A stretch of 64,000 bases of DNA from CAIXZV01 sp963697365 (lineage in GTDB: Bacteria; Chloroflexota; Limnocylindria; Limnocylindrales; CSP1-4), in contig CAVONT010000003.1 of assembly GCA_963697365.1 (NCBI GenBank), positions 1 to 64,000 on the forward strand. Direction: 5' to 3'. The translations under genes were made by a program, and so were the position numbers. Below the pieces are notes generated by a model that was not told where the DNA came from, ran no database searches, and saw nothing but the letters and a program-made list of their open reading frames with translations. Below are positions 49,827 through 59,462 of this stretch, piece after piece. The first letter of the stretch is position 1; each line of letters starts with the position of its first letter.

Positions 49827-51050
49827 TCAGGTGGCGGGCGTCGCGGACTCGCCGGTCGGGGTGGGGTCGGCCGCCGGGGCCTGGGTCGGGCCGGGGGCGG
49901 GAGTCGGGGTCGGCTCGGCGGCGGGAGTCGGGTCGGCGGTCGGGTCGGCCGCCGGGGTCGAGGTCGGGTCGGCGGTGGGGGCCGATGTCGGGTCGGCGGG
50001 CAGCGTCGGCTCGACCGTCGGGGTTGGGTCAGCCGGCGGCGCGGTGGTCGCGGGCGGGTCGGCGGTCGGGGTCGGAGTGGGGGTCGGTGTCGGGGTCGGA
50101 GTCGGGGTCGGTGTCGGGGTCGGAGTGGGGGTCGGCAGGCCGCTCCGCACTGGCACCACGAGCACCCAGCGTCGATACCACTCCGAGGCGCCCCGTGTCG
50201 CGGCCACGGAGCCAGGGAGCCCACTGCGCGTGTACCCGTCGCGATACGGGCTGTCCGTCTCGCGATAGCTCTGGAACCGGTAGTGCAGGTTGCCGCTCCG
50301 CAGGCTCCAGGTGCTCACCCTGAGGTTGCGGATCCGGTTCTGGCGCCACGGGTCCGACAGGTACACGGACTGGACGACGAACGCGTTCGACACTGCAGGG
50401 TCCTCGCCCACCACGACGTACCCGGTCATGATCTGGGCGTGGCCGCCGGCCCAGCCCAGCACGCCGACCGGCATCCCGTACCGGGCGATCGCCTTGACGG
50501 CCGACTTGATCGCTGCTCCAAACGACGCGTAGGACCGGTCCTGGTACACCATCCGGGACGGGTCGGTCATCGCCGCAGAACCCCATCCGTAGTAGTTCAG
50601 GGCATTGCGCCAGCCGTGGGCATCCGACCCGGACGAGGCGGACCGGAGGGTGTCGTGCGAGCGCGAGAACGCGAGGATGGACGTCATGTCGCGGGTGTCG
50701 GCCGGGTTGGGGCTGTTACGTACCCGGTACGGCGTCCAGCGGAACCCTGCGCCACCTGTGCCCCGTCCGGCGATCGTGTTCAGCATGGTCATCACTGAGG
50801 CCGCCGTGCACGCCGCGAAGTACGGGTCCTGGTAGACGAACGCACTCGGGACGTCAAGGTTGCGCGACCACGTGCTCGATGCCTGAACCTGGGCCGGAGC
50901 CGGGACGACCGCGGCCAGCGCGAGCACGACCGCCGCGATCCAGGCCGACCCAGTACGGAGGATCGTCGGATGCGGCGATGGGCGTCTTGCGACATCTGGC
51001 GGCGCCAAGCGAGCGACAGGCAACCAGCACCTCGGTTCCAAGGCCCTCAC
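49827..51050 (-). CDS. Secreted C39-like papain-fold protein with Pro/Thr-rich tail
   Basis: Up to 407 residues. Signal peptide (AAVVLALAAVVPAPAQVQAS), then a peptidase C39-like domain: Cys in YFAACTAASVMTMLN, His in GWAGGHAQIMTGYVVVGEDP, and a possible Asp in VYLSDPWRQN. The last about 110 residues are a (PT)n and PADPTP repeat tail, which may cross the cell wall or carry glycans. The start is uncertain (GTG 51050 gives about 35 residues before the signal). Intact frame. Divergent from the PTE-like gene. Could be a peptidase or a pseudo-enzyme. Confidence 0.75.
   Translation of the reverse strand: MRALEPRCWLPVARLAPPDVARRPSPHPTILRTGSAWIAAVVLALAAVVPAPAQVQASSTWSRNLDVPSAFVYQDPYFAACTAASVMTMLNTIAGRGTGGAGFRWTPYRVRNSPNPADTRDMTSILAFSRSHDTLRSASSGSDAHGWRNALNYYGWGSAAMTDPSRMVYQDRSYASFGAAIKSAVKAIARYGMPVGVLGWAGGHAQIMTGYVVVGEDPAVSNAFVVQSVYLSDPWRQNRIRNLRVSTWSLRSGNLHYRFQSYRETDSPYRDGYTRSGLPGSVAATRGASEWYRRWVLVVPVRSGLPTPTPTPTPTPTPTPTPTPTPTPTADPPATTAPPADPTPTVEPTLPADPTSAPTADPTSTPAADPTADPTPAAEPTPTPAPGPTQAPAADPTPTGESATPAT
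50065..50134. repeat. Near-perfect 6/12-bp tandem repeats coding (PT)n
   Basis: Units of ggtcgg(g/a)gt repeat through this stretch and encode the Pro-Thr tail of the C39-like protein on the minus strand. The plus-strand reading (Gly-Val repeats) is a shadow. Confidence 0.8.
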
Positions 51051-51174
51051 TGCCGAAGCGGGCTCGCTGGGCGTCAGGCTCCCTCAACCATACCCGGCAC
51101 ACGCTGCGCAGCAATAGGCCGGTAGACTGCCGAACGGTGGTCCATCGGGACCAGGAAGCGACCAGGAGGCCTCA

Positions 51175-52140
51175 GTGTCCGACGGGCACGTCATCACCGT
51201 CATGGGGCCCCGCGCCGCATCGACCCTGGGCGTGGTCGATGCCCACGAGCACCTCCTGCTCCGATCGGCCGCGACACCGGCCGACGCCTTCACCGACGTG
51301 GAGCGCTCGATCGCCGAGGTGCGCGAGGGCCGGGCGTCCGGGCTCGGCGCGATCGTCGAGATGACGCCCATCGGCCTGGGGCGCGACCCGCGCGGCCTGC
51401 GGGCGATCAGCGAGGCGACGGGCGTGCCCGTGATCGCGGCGACCGGCTACCACCGCGACCTCCACTATCCTGCCGGCCACTGGGTCCACCAGGCGCCCGT
51501 CGGGCTGCTCGCGGATCGCATCCTCGCCGACCTGCGACACGGCATGCACCCCGCCGACTGGCTGGATCCGGCCCTGCCGCCCGACGCGGCACGGGCGGGC
51601 GCCATCAAGGGCGGCGCCTCGTACCACCGGATCAGCCCCTCGGAGGGACGGCGGCTCGAGGCGATCGGGGCGGCGAGCGCCGCGACCGGCGCCGGGATCC
51701 TGGTCCATTGCGAGGTCGGCACGGCGGCCCACGACATCATCGACCTGCTCGAGGCGGCCGGCGCCGGGGCGGACCGGATCGCTCTCGCCCACATGGACCG
51801 CAACCCGGACTGGGAGCTCCACGCGGAGATCGCCGCGCGCGGCGTCACGCTCGAGTACGACACGATCGGGCGGACGAAGTACCACCCCGACAGCGTGGTG
51901 CTCGACCTGGTCGAGCGCGTCGCGGCCGCCGGCCACCTGGAGCGGCTGATGCTGGGGCTGGACCTCGGCGCGCGCTCGTACCTGCGCGCGTACGACGGCG
52001 GGCCGGGCCTGCGCTACCTGATGACTGCCTTCGCACCGCGCCTCCGCCGGCGTCTCGGCGACGACGCGGCCGCCCGGATCCTCGTCGCCAATCCCGCCCG
52101 GTTCTACGCCGTGCCCGGCGGCGGGGAGGCCTGGGCGTGA
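51175..52140 (+). CDS. Phosphotriesterase-like lactonase/amidohydrolase
   Basis: 321 residues from GTG 51175 with AGGAGG upstream. PTE family metal enzyme: HxH in VDAHEHLL, carboxylated Lys in AGAIKGGASY, His in ILVHCEVGTAAH and in ALAHMDRNPDW, Asp in MLGLDLGARSY. The family contains lactonases and, in sugar operons, hydrolases of sugar lactone or phospholactone. Intact. GTGA overlap with the FAD oxidoreductase, so it heads a three-gene transcript. Confidence 0.85.
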   Translation: MSDGHVITVMGPRAASTLGVVDAHEHLLLRSAATPADAFTDVERSIAEVREGRASGLGAIVEMTPIGLGRDPRGLRAISEATGVPVIAATGYHRDLHYPAGHWVHQAPVGLLADRILADLRHGMHPADWLDPALPPDAARAGAIKGGASYHRISPSEGRRLEAIGAASAATGAGILVHCEVGTAAHDIIDLLEAAGAGADRIALAHMDRNPDWELHAEIAARGVTLEYDTIGRTKYHPDSVVLDLVERVAAAGHLERLMLGLDLGARSYLRAYDGGPGLRYLMTAFAPRLRRRLGDDAAARILVANPARFYAVPGGGEAWA

Positions 52141-53456
52141 AGGACCGGTACGACGTCGTCGTCGTTGGCGCGGGGTCCGCGGGATCCACGGCCGCGATCG
52201 CCGCGGCACGGGCGGGCGCACGCACGCTGCTCGTGGACCGGCTCGCGTTCATGGGCGGCACCTCGACGGCCGTGCTCGACACGTTCTACGCGTTCTACAC
52301 GCCGGGCGACCGCCCTCGCCGGGTGGTGGGCGGCATCGGGTGGGAGGTGGCCCGGCGCCTCACGGCCGACGGCGTCGCCTTCGAGCGGCCGAACACCTAC
52401 GGCGCGGGCACCGGCGTGACCTACGACGCCGAGGCGCTCAAGGTGGTCTGGGAGCGCATGGCCGAGGATGCCGGCGTGGAGCTGCTGCTGCACACCTGGG
52501 CGACCGGCGTCCGGGTGGTCGACGGCCGGCTGGTCGCGGTCCGCCTGTGGAACAAGGGTGGTGAGGCTGGGTGGAGGCGGGTGCCTTCGTGGATGCCTCG
52601 GGCGATGCCGACGTCTGCGCCATGGCCGGCGTCCCCCACGATGCACCGGGTGACGGCGGCACGGTCCAGTCGCTCTCGACGCTGTTCAAGGTCGCCAACG
52701 TCGACATCGCGCGGGCGTCGGCGGTGCCGAAGCAGGAGCTGTGGCGGCTGATGGCCGAGGCCGTCGCGTCGGGTGCCTACCGGCTGCCCCGCATCGAGGG
52801 CTCCTGGCACCGCACCCCGTACGAGGGCGTGGCGCTGATCCACATGACCCGCGTGCCGAACGTGGACGCGACCGATCCCGAGCAGCTCACGGCGGCCGAG
52901 ATCGACGGGCGGCGCCAGGTCCAGGAGTACCACCGCTTCCTGCGCGACCGGGTGCCCGGCTTCGAGCGAGCGGTGATCGTGGCGACATCGCCCGCCATCG
53001 GGGTGCGCGAGAGCCGGCGCGTCCACGGGGTCTACCGGCTCACCCGCGAGGACGTGCTGGGCGGCGCCCGGTTCGCCGACGAGATCGCCCTGTGCGGCGC
53101 GCCGATCGAGGACCACGGGTCAGGCGGCGACACGGCGTGGGCCTACGTCGGTGGCAGGGAAGGCGGCGGGTCGGCGGCAGGAGGGATCTACGGCATCCCC
53201 TTCCGGACCCTGGTGCCGGTCGGGATCGAGGGACTCCTGGTGGCGGGCCGCTGCTTCTCCGCGACGCATGACGCCCACGCGTCCGCCCGGTCGATGGCGA
53301 CCTGCATGGCGATGGGCCAGGCGGCAGGAACGGCAGCCGCGATGGCGGTGGCAGGGCGGCGTGATGCCGCGCGCGGTGGCCGCGGACGGGTTGCGGGCCA
53401 GGCTGGCCGACGACGGCGCGCTGCTCGAGCCGGTCGACGTGGAGGTGGGCAGGTGA
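52137..53456 (+). CDS. FAD-dependent oxidoreductase, frameshifted
   Basis: About 439 residues from GTG 52137. Dinucleotide fold at the start (YDVVVVGAGSAGSTAAIAAA), then AFMGGTSTAVLDTFYAFYTP, FVDASGDADVCAMAGVPHDA, SRRVHGVYRLTREDVLGGAR and the C-terminal FAD signature GLLVAGRCFSATHDAHASAR. The FAD_oxidored family oxidises alcohol or amine groups of unknown small molecules. Breaks near 52575 and 53365. Coupled to both neighbours by GTGA. Confidence 0.84.
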
Positions 53457-54272
53457 GCAGGAGCGGGAGCGGGCGGTTCGAGGGACGGGCCATCCTGGTC
53501 ACCGGGTCCACGGGCATGGCCGCCTCGGCGGCGCAGGCGATCGCCCGCGAGGGCGGGCTCGTGTTCGCGGTCTCACGCACGGCCGAGCGGCTGGCGGATC
53601 TCGCGGCCGGGATCGAGGCCGACGGCGGCCGGTGCGCGTGGCACGTCGCAGACCTGCGCTCGGAGGCGGACGTCGAGGCGGCCTTCGCCGCATTCGACGC
53701 GCTGGCCCCACGGCTCGACGGCGTGTACAGCGTGGCGGGGATCTCCGGGCGCCGCTTCGGGGATGGGCCGCTCCACGAGGCGACGCTCGAGGGCTGGGAG
53801 ACCGTCATCGCGTCCAACGCCACCTCGCAGTTCCTGGTCGCGCGGGCGGCGGTGCGACGGATGCTCGCCCAGGAGCCGGACGCGCACGGGTCGCGGGGCG
53901 CGGTCGTGCTGATGTCGTCCACCCTGGCGACGCATCCCGCGCCCCAGTTCTTCGCCACCCACGCGTACGCGGCCTCGAAGGGCGCGATCGACGGGCTGAC
54001 CCGGGCACTGGCCGCCTTCTATGCGCCGCACGGGATCCGGGTCAACGCCGTGGCCCCGTCCCTGGTCGCCACGCCGATGAGCCGGCGCGCCCAGGAGGAC
54101 CCGGCGATCCTGCGCTACCTCGCCGCGAAGCAGCCGCTGGCCGGCGGCCCCATCGCGGCCGACGCGGTCACGGCGACGCGCCCTCCACCTCCTGTCCGAC
54201 GACGCGGCGATGGTGACGGGCCAGGTGATCGCCGTCGACGGCGGCTGGAGCGTCAGCGAACCGGCGACCTAG
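53453..54272 (+). CDS. Short-chain dehydrogenase/reductase, frameshifted
   Basis: About 272 residues. NAD(P)-binding TGSTGMAASAAQ, then SVAGISGRR, active-site Ser in VLMSSTLATHPA and the YxxxK in HAYAASKGAIDGLTRAL. The break near 54175 separates ADAVTA from the normal end ALHLLSDDAAMVTGQVIAVD GG. Reduces or oxidises a hydroxyl of an unknown substrate, most likely the same pathway as the FAD enzyme and lactonase before it. Confidence 0.86.
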
Positions 54273-54540
54273 CGGCGGCGGCAGGGCCCGGGCCCTGCCG
54301 CCGGCATGGTGCGCACCGGGCGCTCGCACTATGCGGTCGAAGCGCTCGATGCGCGGCTGGTGCGCAGGTCGTGCGGGCATGGCCCTGCGGAGCGCACGGG
54401 GGCGCACGGGTGGCGCACCGGGCGCTCACCGAGCGACGTCACCGCTCCGTGTGCGCGCCGGGTGCACACGGACGCCTCCACCACCCCAGACGAAGGGCGA
54501 TGCCGCTCGCAATGAGCGTCAGGTGGTCAGCGTCAGGTGG
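54273..54540. other. Convergent intergenic region holding repeat copy 2
   Basis: 268 bp between the SDR gene and pfkB. It holds the dispersed repeat at 54341-54507 and a direct repeat GCGTCAGGTGGTCA (54526-54544) near the pfkB stop. No terminator with T-run seen. Confidence 0.55.
54341..54507 (+). repeat. Dispersed intergenic repeat, copy 2
   Basis: Same 34-base block (54341-54374) and 24-base block (54438-54461) as copy 1 at 23458-23616, and the GATGCCGCT end at 54499-54507. The stretch between blocks differs by small gaps. Both copies lie in intergenic DNA. Confidence 0.8.
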
Positions 54541-55526
54541 TCAGCGGTCCAGCAGCAGCCCCACCTGGGTCCGGTTCGGCAGGTCGCGCGCGCCGCCCTC
54601 GCGGTGGACCTTGAGTGCGCCGACGGCGTTCCCCCAGCGCAGCGCCTCTGCGAGCGGCAGCCCCTCGACCCTCGCCGCGATGAACCCGGCATCGAACGCA
54701 TCGCCGGCGCCCACCGGATTGCGCAGCTCCACCGCGAAGCCGGGCGACCGGACAAGGCGCCCCTCGGGCGTCGCCGCGAGTGCGCCACCGGCGCCCAGGC
54801 GCGCCACCACCGTCCGTGCGTCACCTGCCAGCGCCAGCGCCGCCGTCTCCACGGAGCCCACGTCGTGCTCGCGTGCTCGGGCGAACGGGACGATCTCCTC
54901 CGGCCCGCTCCCGAACACCACGTCGGCGAGGTCCACTGCCTCCGCGACCGCCGTCTCGACCGCCCGCGGCAGGCCCCACAGCTCGAGGCGCAGGTTCAGG
55001 TCCAGCGACACCGGCACGCCGGCCGCCCGTGCAACCTGCATGGCCTCGAGGACGGCCGATGCCACCGGCTCGTGCCGCAGGCACATGCCGGTCGTGTGCA
55101 GCCATGCGGCGCCACCGATCAGCGACGCATCGAGATGCGGCGGGCGAGAAGCGTGCGAGCGCCCCCATGTCGTGCGGCCAGACCACGAGATGGCGCCCGC
55201 CGCCCGGCTCGAGCATCGCGATCACCTGGCAGGTCGCATCGTCGGGAAGGACGACGAGGCCCGCCGTGTCGACGCCGCTCGCGCGCAGCTCAGCGGCCAG
55301 GCTGCGCCCGAACAGGTCGTCGCCGACGGCCCCGTGGAAGACCACCGGCACGCCCAGCCGTCGCCAGCGCCGCCGCCGTGTTGCCGGCCGTCCCGCCGCC
55401 GGTCAGGCGCGGCTCACCGGCCGCTCCGCCCAGCCCGCTCCGCCCGCGCTCGGGGAGCTGGATGGTCAGGTCGGCGTTGACATCGCCCAGCACGACGACC
55501 GGACGTCCGGCAGACGCGGCAGCCAC
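54541..55526 (-). CDS. PfkB-family carbohydrate kinase, frameshifted
   Basis: About 327 residues from GTG 55526. Ribokinase fold: VVLGDVNADLTIQLPER, GGGTAGNTAAALA (sugar-binding Gly-Gly), VFHGAVGDDLFG, LDLNLRLELWG and the catalytic Asp in NPVGAGDAFDAGFIA. Breaks near 55365 and 55150. The substrate is a sugar or amino sugar. Last gene of the minus-strand operon; 3 bases after the TrpF-like gene. Confidence 0.85.
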
Positions 55527-55529
55527 CCG

Positions 55530-56197
55530 TCACCCGGCCTTCGCGGCGGCCGCGAACGCCGCCACCCGCTCGACGTCCTTGCGGAAGCCGCCGTCCCCGA
55601 GCGGCCGGTTGGTGTGGGTCAGCGAGTCCACGCCCCACGGCCGCACCGCACGGATCGCGTCGGCAACGTTCTCCGGCGACAGGCCGCCCGCGAGGATCAC
55701 CGGCACCCGGACCGTCTCGACGATCCGGCGGCTGACCGACCAGTCGTGCGTGATCCCGCTCGCCCCGACGCCCGGGATGTCGGGCGCCTGCGTGTCGAGG
55801 ATCAGGTAGTCGGCGACCTCCGCGTAGGCGCGCGCCTCGGCGACGGACTCCGGGCCCGTGACCGAGACCGCCTGCATGATCGGGACCCCCGGGCACCCGC
55901 GACGCGGAGGGCAGCCACCAGCGCCGGCGTGACCTCGCTGGCGAGCGGACACAGGTGCAGGATCGCGGGCTGCACCACGCTGACCAGCTCCTCGATGAAG
56001 GCCGGATCCATGTCGACGGTCAGCGCCACCACCCGCGCCCGGTCCCCCACCGCGTCCACGATGTCGCGCATCGCCGCCAGCGACGGCAGCTCGCCCGGCA
56101 GGCCCTGCGGCGGCGTGATCCCGACGTGGTCGGCGCCCGCGTCGATGCAGGCGAGGGCCTCCTCGACCGACTGCATCGTGTAGAGCTGGACGATCAC
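55530..56197 (-). CDS. TrpF-like TIM-barrel protein lacking the catalytic Cys, frameshifted
   Basis: About 222 residues. The C-terminal half is clearly TrpF (phosphoribosylanthranilate isomerase)-like: YLILDTQAPDIPGVGASGIT, VPVILAGGLSPENVADAIRA and RPWGVDSLTHTNRPLGDGGF. Asp in LILDT matches the general acid. At the N terminus (MIVQLYTMQSVEEALACIDA) the usual KxCG is absent, so the general-base Cys is missing. It is not in a trp operon but between nagA and pfkB. An isomerase acting on another sugar phosphate or amine adduct is the inference. Break near 55890. GTG start; a 12-bp tandem repeat lies just upstream (56202-56237). Confidence 0.75.
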
Positions 56198-56252
56198 CCC
56201 GCGACCTGCTGCCCGACCTGCTGCCCGACCTCCTGACTGCCGTCCGACGCCA

Positions 56253-57390
56253 TCAGTGCGGGCCGCCGACCCAGCCGCGGCCGCGGGTCACCCGCAGCAC
56301 GTGGAGGTCGTCGTCGAGCTCGACGAGGTGCGCCCGCATCCCGACGGCCAGGTGGCCGCGATCCGTCGCGCCCAGGAGCGCCGCCGGGTTCGCCGACGCG
56401 GCGGCGACCGCGGCAACCAGCGGCACGCCCGAGGCGACCAGGTTGCGCACCGGCGCTGTCGAGCGCGATCACGGACCCGGCGAGGGTCGTCGTCCCGAGC
56501 AGCGTCGCCCGCCCGTCGCGGACCTCCACCTCCAGCCCGCCGACCACGCCGCGCCCGTCGCGGGTGCCGGCGAGGGGCAGCGCGTCGGAGACCAGGATCA
56601 GCCGGTCCGCGGGCTTGGTCCGGCGGATGATCGGCCAGAGCGCCGGGTGGACGTGGTTGCCGTCCGCGATGAGCTCCACGTAGGCCTCGTCGTCCGTCAG
56701 GGCCGCGACCGCGAGCCCCGGCAGCCGGTGGTCGACGCCGGTCATCGCGTTGAACAGGTGGGTCGTCGTCCGGCCGCCGGCCGCGTAGCCGGCGCGCGCC
56801 TCCTCGAGCGTCGCGTTCGAGTGCCCGATGGACGCGCGCGACCCCAAGCGCCGTCAGCCGCTCGATCAGCTCGAGGGCGCCAGGCAGCTCCGGCGCGATG
56901 GTGATGATCCGCAGCCCGTCCAGGGCGGCGTCGAGAATCGGCGCCGGCAGCTCGGCGGGCGTCCGCAGCAGCGCCGCCTCGTGGGCGCCCTTGCGCGCCG
57001 GCGCGATGAACGGACCCTCGAGGTTGAAGCCCAGCGGCTCCGCGCCGCCGGTCGGGTTCGTCGCGCATCCAGGCCCGGACGCGCTCGGCGAAGCGCGGGA
57101 TCTCGTCCTCGGGGAGCGTGGGCGCGGTGGGCAGGAACGACGTCACGCCGCGCTTGAGCAGCGCGTGGGCCATGCCGGTGAGGGCATTGGCGTCGCCGGT
57201 GGCGTCGTGGCCGCCCCAGCCGTGGACGTGGACGTCGATGAACCCGGGCGCGATGTACGGCCACGGAGGCGGCCTGGCGGTTGCCGGGCTCCGGGACGAC
57301 CGCGGTGATGAAGCCGTCCTCGATCACCAGGTGGCCGGGGACGACCTGGTCGTCGAGGACGAGCCGTCCCTCGACCAGCTGCTCAGGCAC
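56253..57390 (-). CDS. nagA: N-acetylglucosamine-6-phosphate deacetylase, frameshifted
   Basis: About 378 residues from GTG 57390, overlapping the UroD-like stop by 8 bases. Amidohydrolase motifs recovered across the frames: FIDVHVHGWGGHD (HxH), GFNLEGPFIAPARKGAH (metal Glu), IGHSNATLEEARAGYAAGGR, THLFNAMTG, ELIADGNHVHPALWPI and VSDALPLAG (Asp). C terminus: VAAASANPAALLGATDRGHL and GMRAHLVELDDDLHVLRVTR. Breaks near 57268, 57050, 56850 and 56452. Deacetylates GlcNAc-6-P or a similar N-acylated sugar phosphate. Confidence 0.86.
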
Positions 57391-58538
57391 CGTTCGCCTC
57401 CCGGAGCGCCGCCCGCATCGCCAGCAGGTTCGCCGCCGGCACGTTGGGCTGGACGTTGTGGACCGAGGCGAAGACGAAGCCGCCGTCGCCGCGCAGGTCG
57501 TCCACGCGCCGGAGGACCTCCTCGCGGACCTCGGCCGGCGTCCCGGAGCCGAGGACGCGCTGGGTGTCCACGCCACCGCCCCAGAAGACGATGTCGCGGC
57601 CGAACTCGCGCTTGAGCTCGGCGGTGTCCATGTTCGCGGCGGAGACCTGCACGGGATTGAGGATATCCACCCCGATCTCGATGAGGTCGGGGATGAGCTC
57701 CCGCACGGCGCCGCAGGTGTGGAAGAAGACCTTGGCGTCGGTGTGGGCGTGGAGCCAGTCGAACAGCTCGCGGTGGAGCGGCTTGACGAGCTCGCGGTAG
57801 GTGCGCGGCGAGAACAGCGTGCGCTCCTGGCCGCCGAGGTCGTCGGCTTCGACCAGGACGTCCGCCCATGGCCCGACCTCGGCCAGTGCCCGCTCCCAGT
57901 ACGCGATCTTGATCTCCAGGATCCGCTCCATGATCCGCCGCGCGAGGTCGGGCTCCGCGGCGAGGTCCATGTACCCCTCCTCGAAGCCGCGCAGCTTGAA
58001 CAGGCCCTCGGTGAGGCCGCCGCAGATCGACCCGATGGCGACCGCGCGCTGCTCCTCCTCCGCGAACCTGCGGCGCATCGTCGGCCATGCCGGTGTAGCG
58101 GGCCGGGTCGGCGGCGTCCGGCCAGGCGTAGGCCTCGACATCGGCCATGGTGCGCTCGCCGGCCAGCGGCGGGGCCCAGGCGTCGTAGTAGAGCGGGTTG
58201 GCCAGCGGCATCCGGCGGCCCACGCCCCACTCGTCCATGTACGACGCGGTGCTCGGCGTCCTCGGTGATCACGCGCGTGTACCCGGACCCGCCGCGCGGG
58301 CTCACGAGGCGGACGTCGCACTCGAGCGCATCGAGCACGTCGGGCTCCACGTCGGCCAGCTGCTGGGTGATGTCCACCACGCGGGCATCGCGCGGCGCGA
58401 AGACCCAGCGCGGGGCGCAGGCTGCTCGTAGGCGCGGGCGTGGATGCCGGTGACCCGGGTGCCGCCCAGGTCGAACGGGATCCGGTCAGGCTCGACGTGG
58501 GCGAGCGCCGCCCGGACGCGGTCGCGGGAGGTGGTCAC
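57383..58538 (-). CDS. UroD-family protein (MtaA/CmuA-like), frameshifted
   Basis: About 384 residues from GTG 58538. Uroporphyrinogen decarboxylase fold, but of the MtaA/CmuA-like branch: DRVRAALAHVEPDRIPFDLG, MDEWGVGRRMPLANPLYYDA, GLFKLRGFEEGYMDLAAEPD, VFFHTCGAVRELIPDLIEIG (the HxCG zinc motif), NPVQVSAANMDTAELKREFG and FVFASVHNVQPNVPAANLLA. Such proteins act as methyl or one-carbon transferases on corrinoid partners or have unknown roles in sugar operons. No corrinoid protein nearby. Breaks near 58425, 58250 and 58075. No other heme gene in the window, so porphyrin synthesis is unlikely. Confidence 0.8.
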
Positions 58539-58561
58539 GGTTCGGGTTCGCTCCTCCGGGG

Positions 58562-59445
58562 TCAGTAGCCCACCGACGGCATCCAGGCGCCCTCGGGCTG
58601 CTGGTAGATGCCGATGGTCATCAGGTTGGTCACGAAGAACACGCGCAGCCCCTGCTCGAGACACCAGCGGAACAGGTCGTTGTTGTCGAGCGGGACCAGG
58701 AACCCGGGCGTCCCGAAGTCCGCCGACTCGCAGATCAGCGCGCGCAGGTCGTCGTTGGTCTCCGCGACCGAGTGGGCGAAGTAGTTGATCCTCGTCGTGT
58801 ACCCGGTGATCCGGCCCAGGCGCTCCACGACCCGCGCCTCGCCCGCCTCGATCGCCTCACTGACCTCCACCGACCGCGCATGGCCGTGCACCCGCAGGCA
58901 GAGCGAGTTCATCGCGTACTCGTCGTCGACGGTGGCCGGGCGCACGTCGTAGCCCGGGCAGGACCCGCTGGAGTGGCGCGCCGTGCATCGCCGCGAACGA
59001 GTCGCGGACCTCGAAGCCCAGCTTCGCGTACAGGCTCAGCGAGCGGTTGTGGTACGCGATCTGGACGAGGCGGACGCCGGCCGCACCGCGCTCGTGGAAG
59101 CGCGCGAGCATCGCCTCCATGAGCTTCCGCCCGACGTGGTGGTCCTGGGCGTCCGGGTCCACGCTCACCGGGCCGATGGCGAAGATGGGGCCGCGCTCGT
59201 CGAGGAAGGACGATCCGACGACCCGGCCGCTGGACTCCGCCACCACGCCGTAGACCTTGGGGTGGTTGATGAGCCAGCGGATCGGCAGCGGAGGCCGCCT
59301 CCACCGTGGGGAAGTCGTGCGGGAAGCCGTGCTGGTCGGCGAGCGTGGAGAAGGCCTCGTAGCAGATGCGGCCGGCCTCCTCCCAGTCGGCATCGAGCGC
59401 CTCGCGGATGAGCACGCCCGATGACGCGGGCGCCAGCGTGTCCAT
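58562..59445 (-). CDS. GNAT-family N-acetyltransferase, probably two-domain, frameshifted
   Basis: About 293 residues from ATG 59445 (GGAGGAG upstream). First GNAT domain: VLIREALDADWEEAGRICYE, FLDERGPIFAIGPVSVDPDA, DHHVGRKLMEAML (acetyl-CoA loop) and NRSLSLYAKLGFEVRDSFAA. Second, weaker GNAT-like half after a break near 58955: VRPATVDDEYAMNSLCLRVH, LVPLDNNDLFRWCLEQGLRV. A first break lies near 59290. Tandem GNAT proteins acetylate amino sugars, antibiotics or proteins; here an amino sugar partner of NagA is tempting but unproven. Confidence 0.78.
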
Positions 59446-59462
59446 GCGGTCTCCTCCCGGTC

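Noticed and set aside
49830..50140. Plus-strand ORF of Gly-Val repeats
   Set aside because: Shadow of the Pro-Thr tail coded on the minus strand; no start, no homology pattern.
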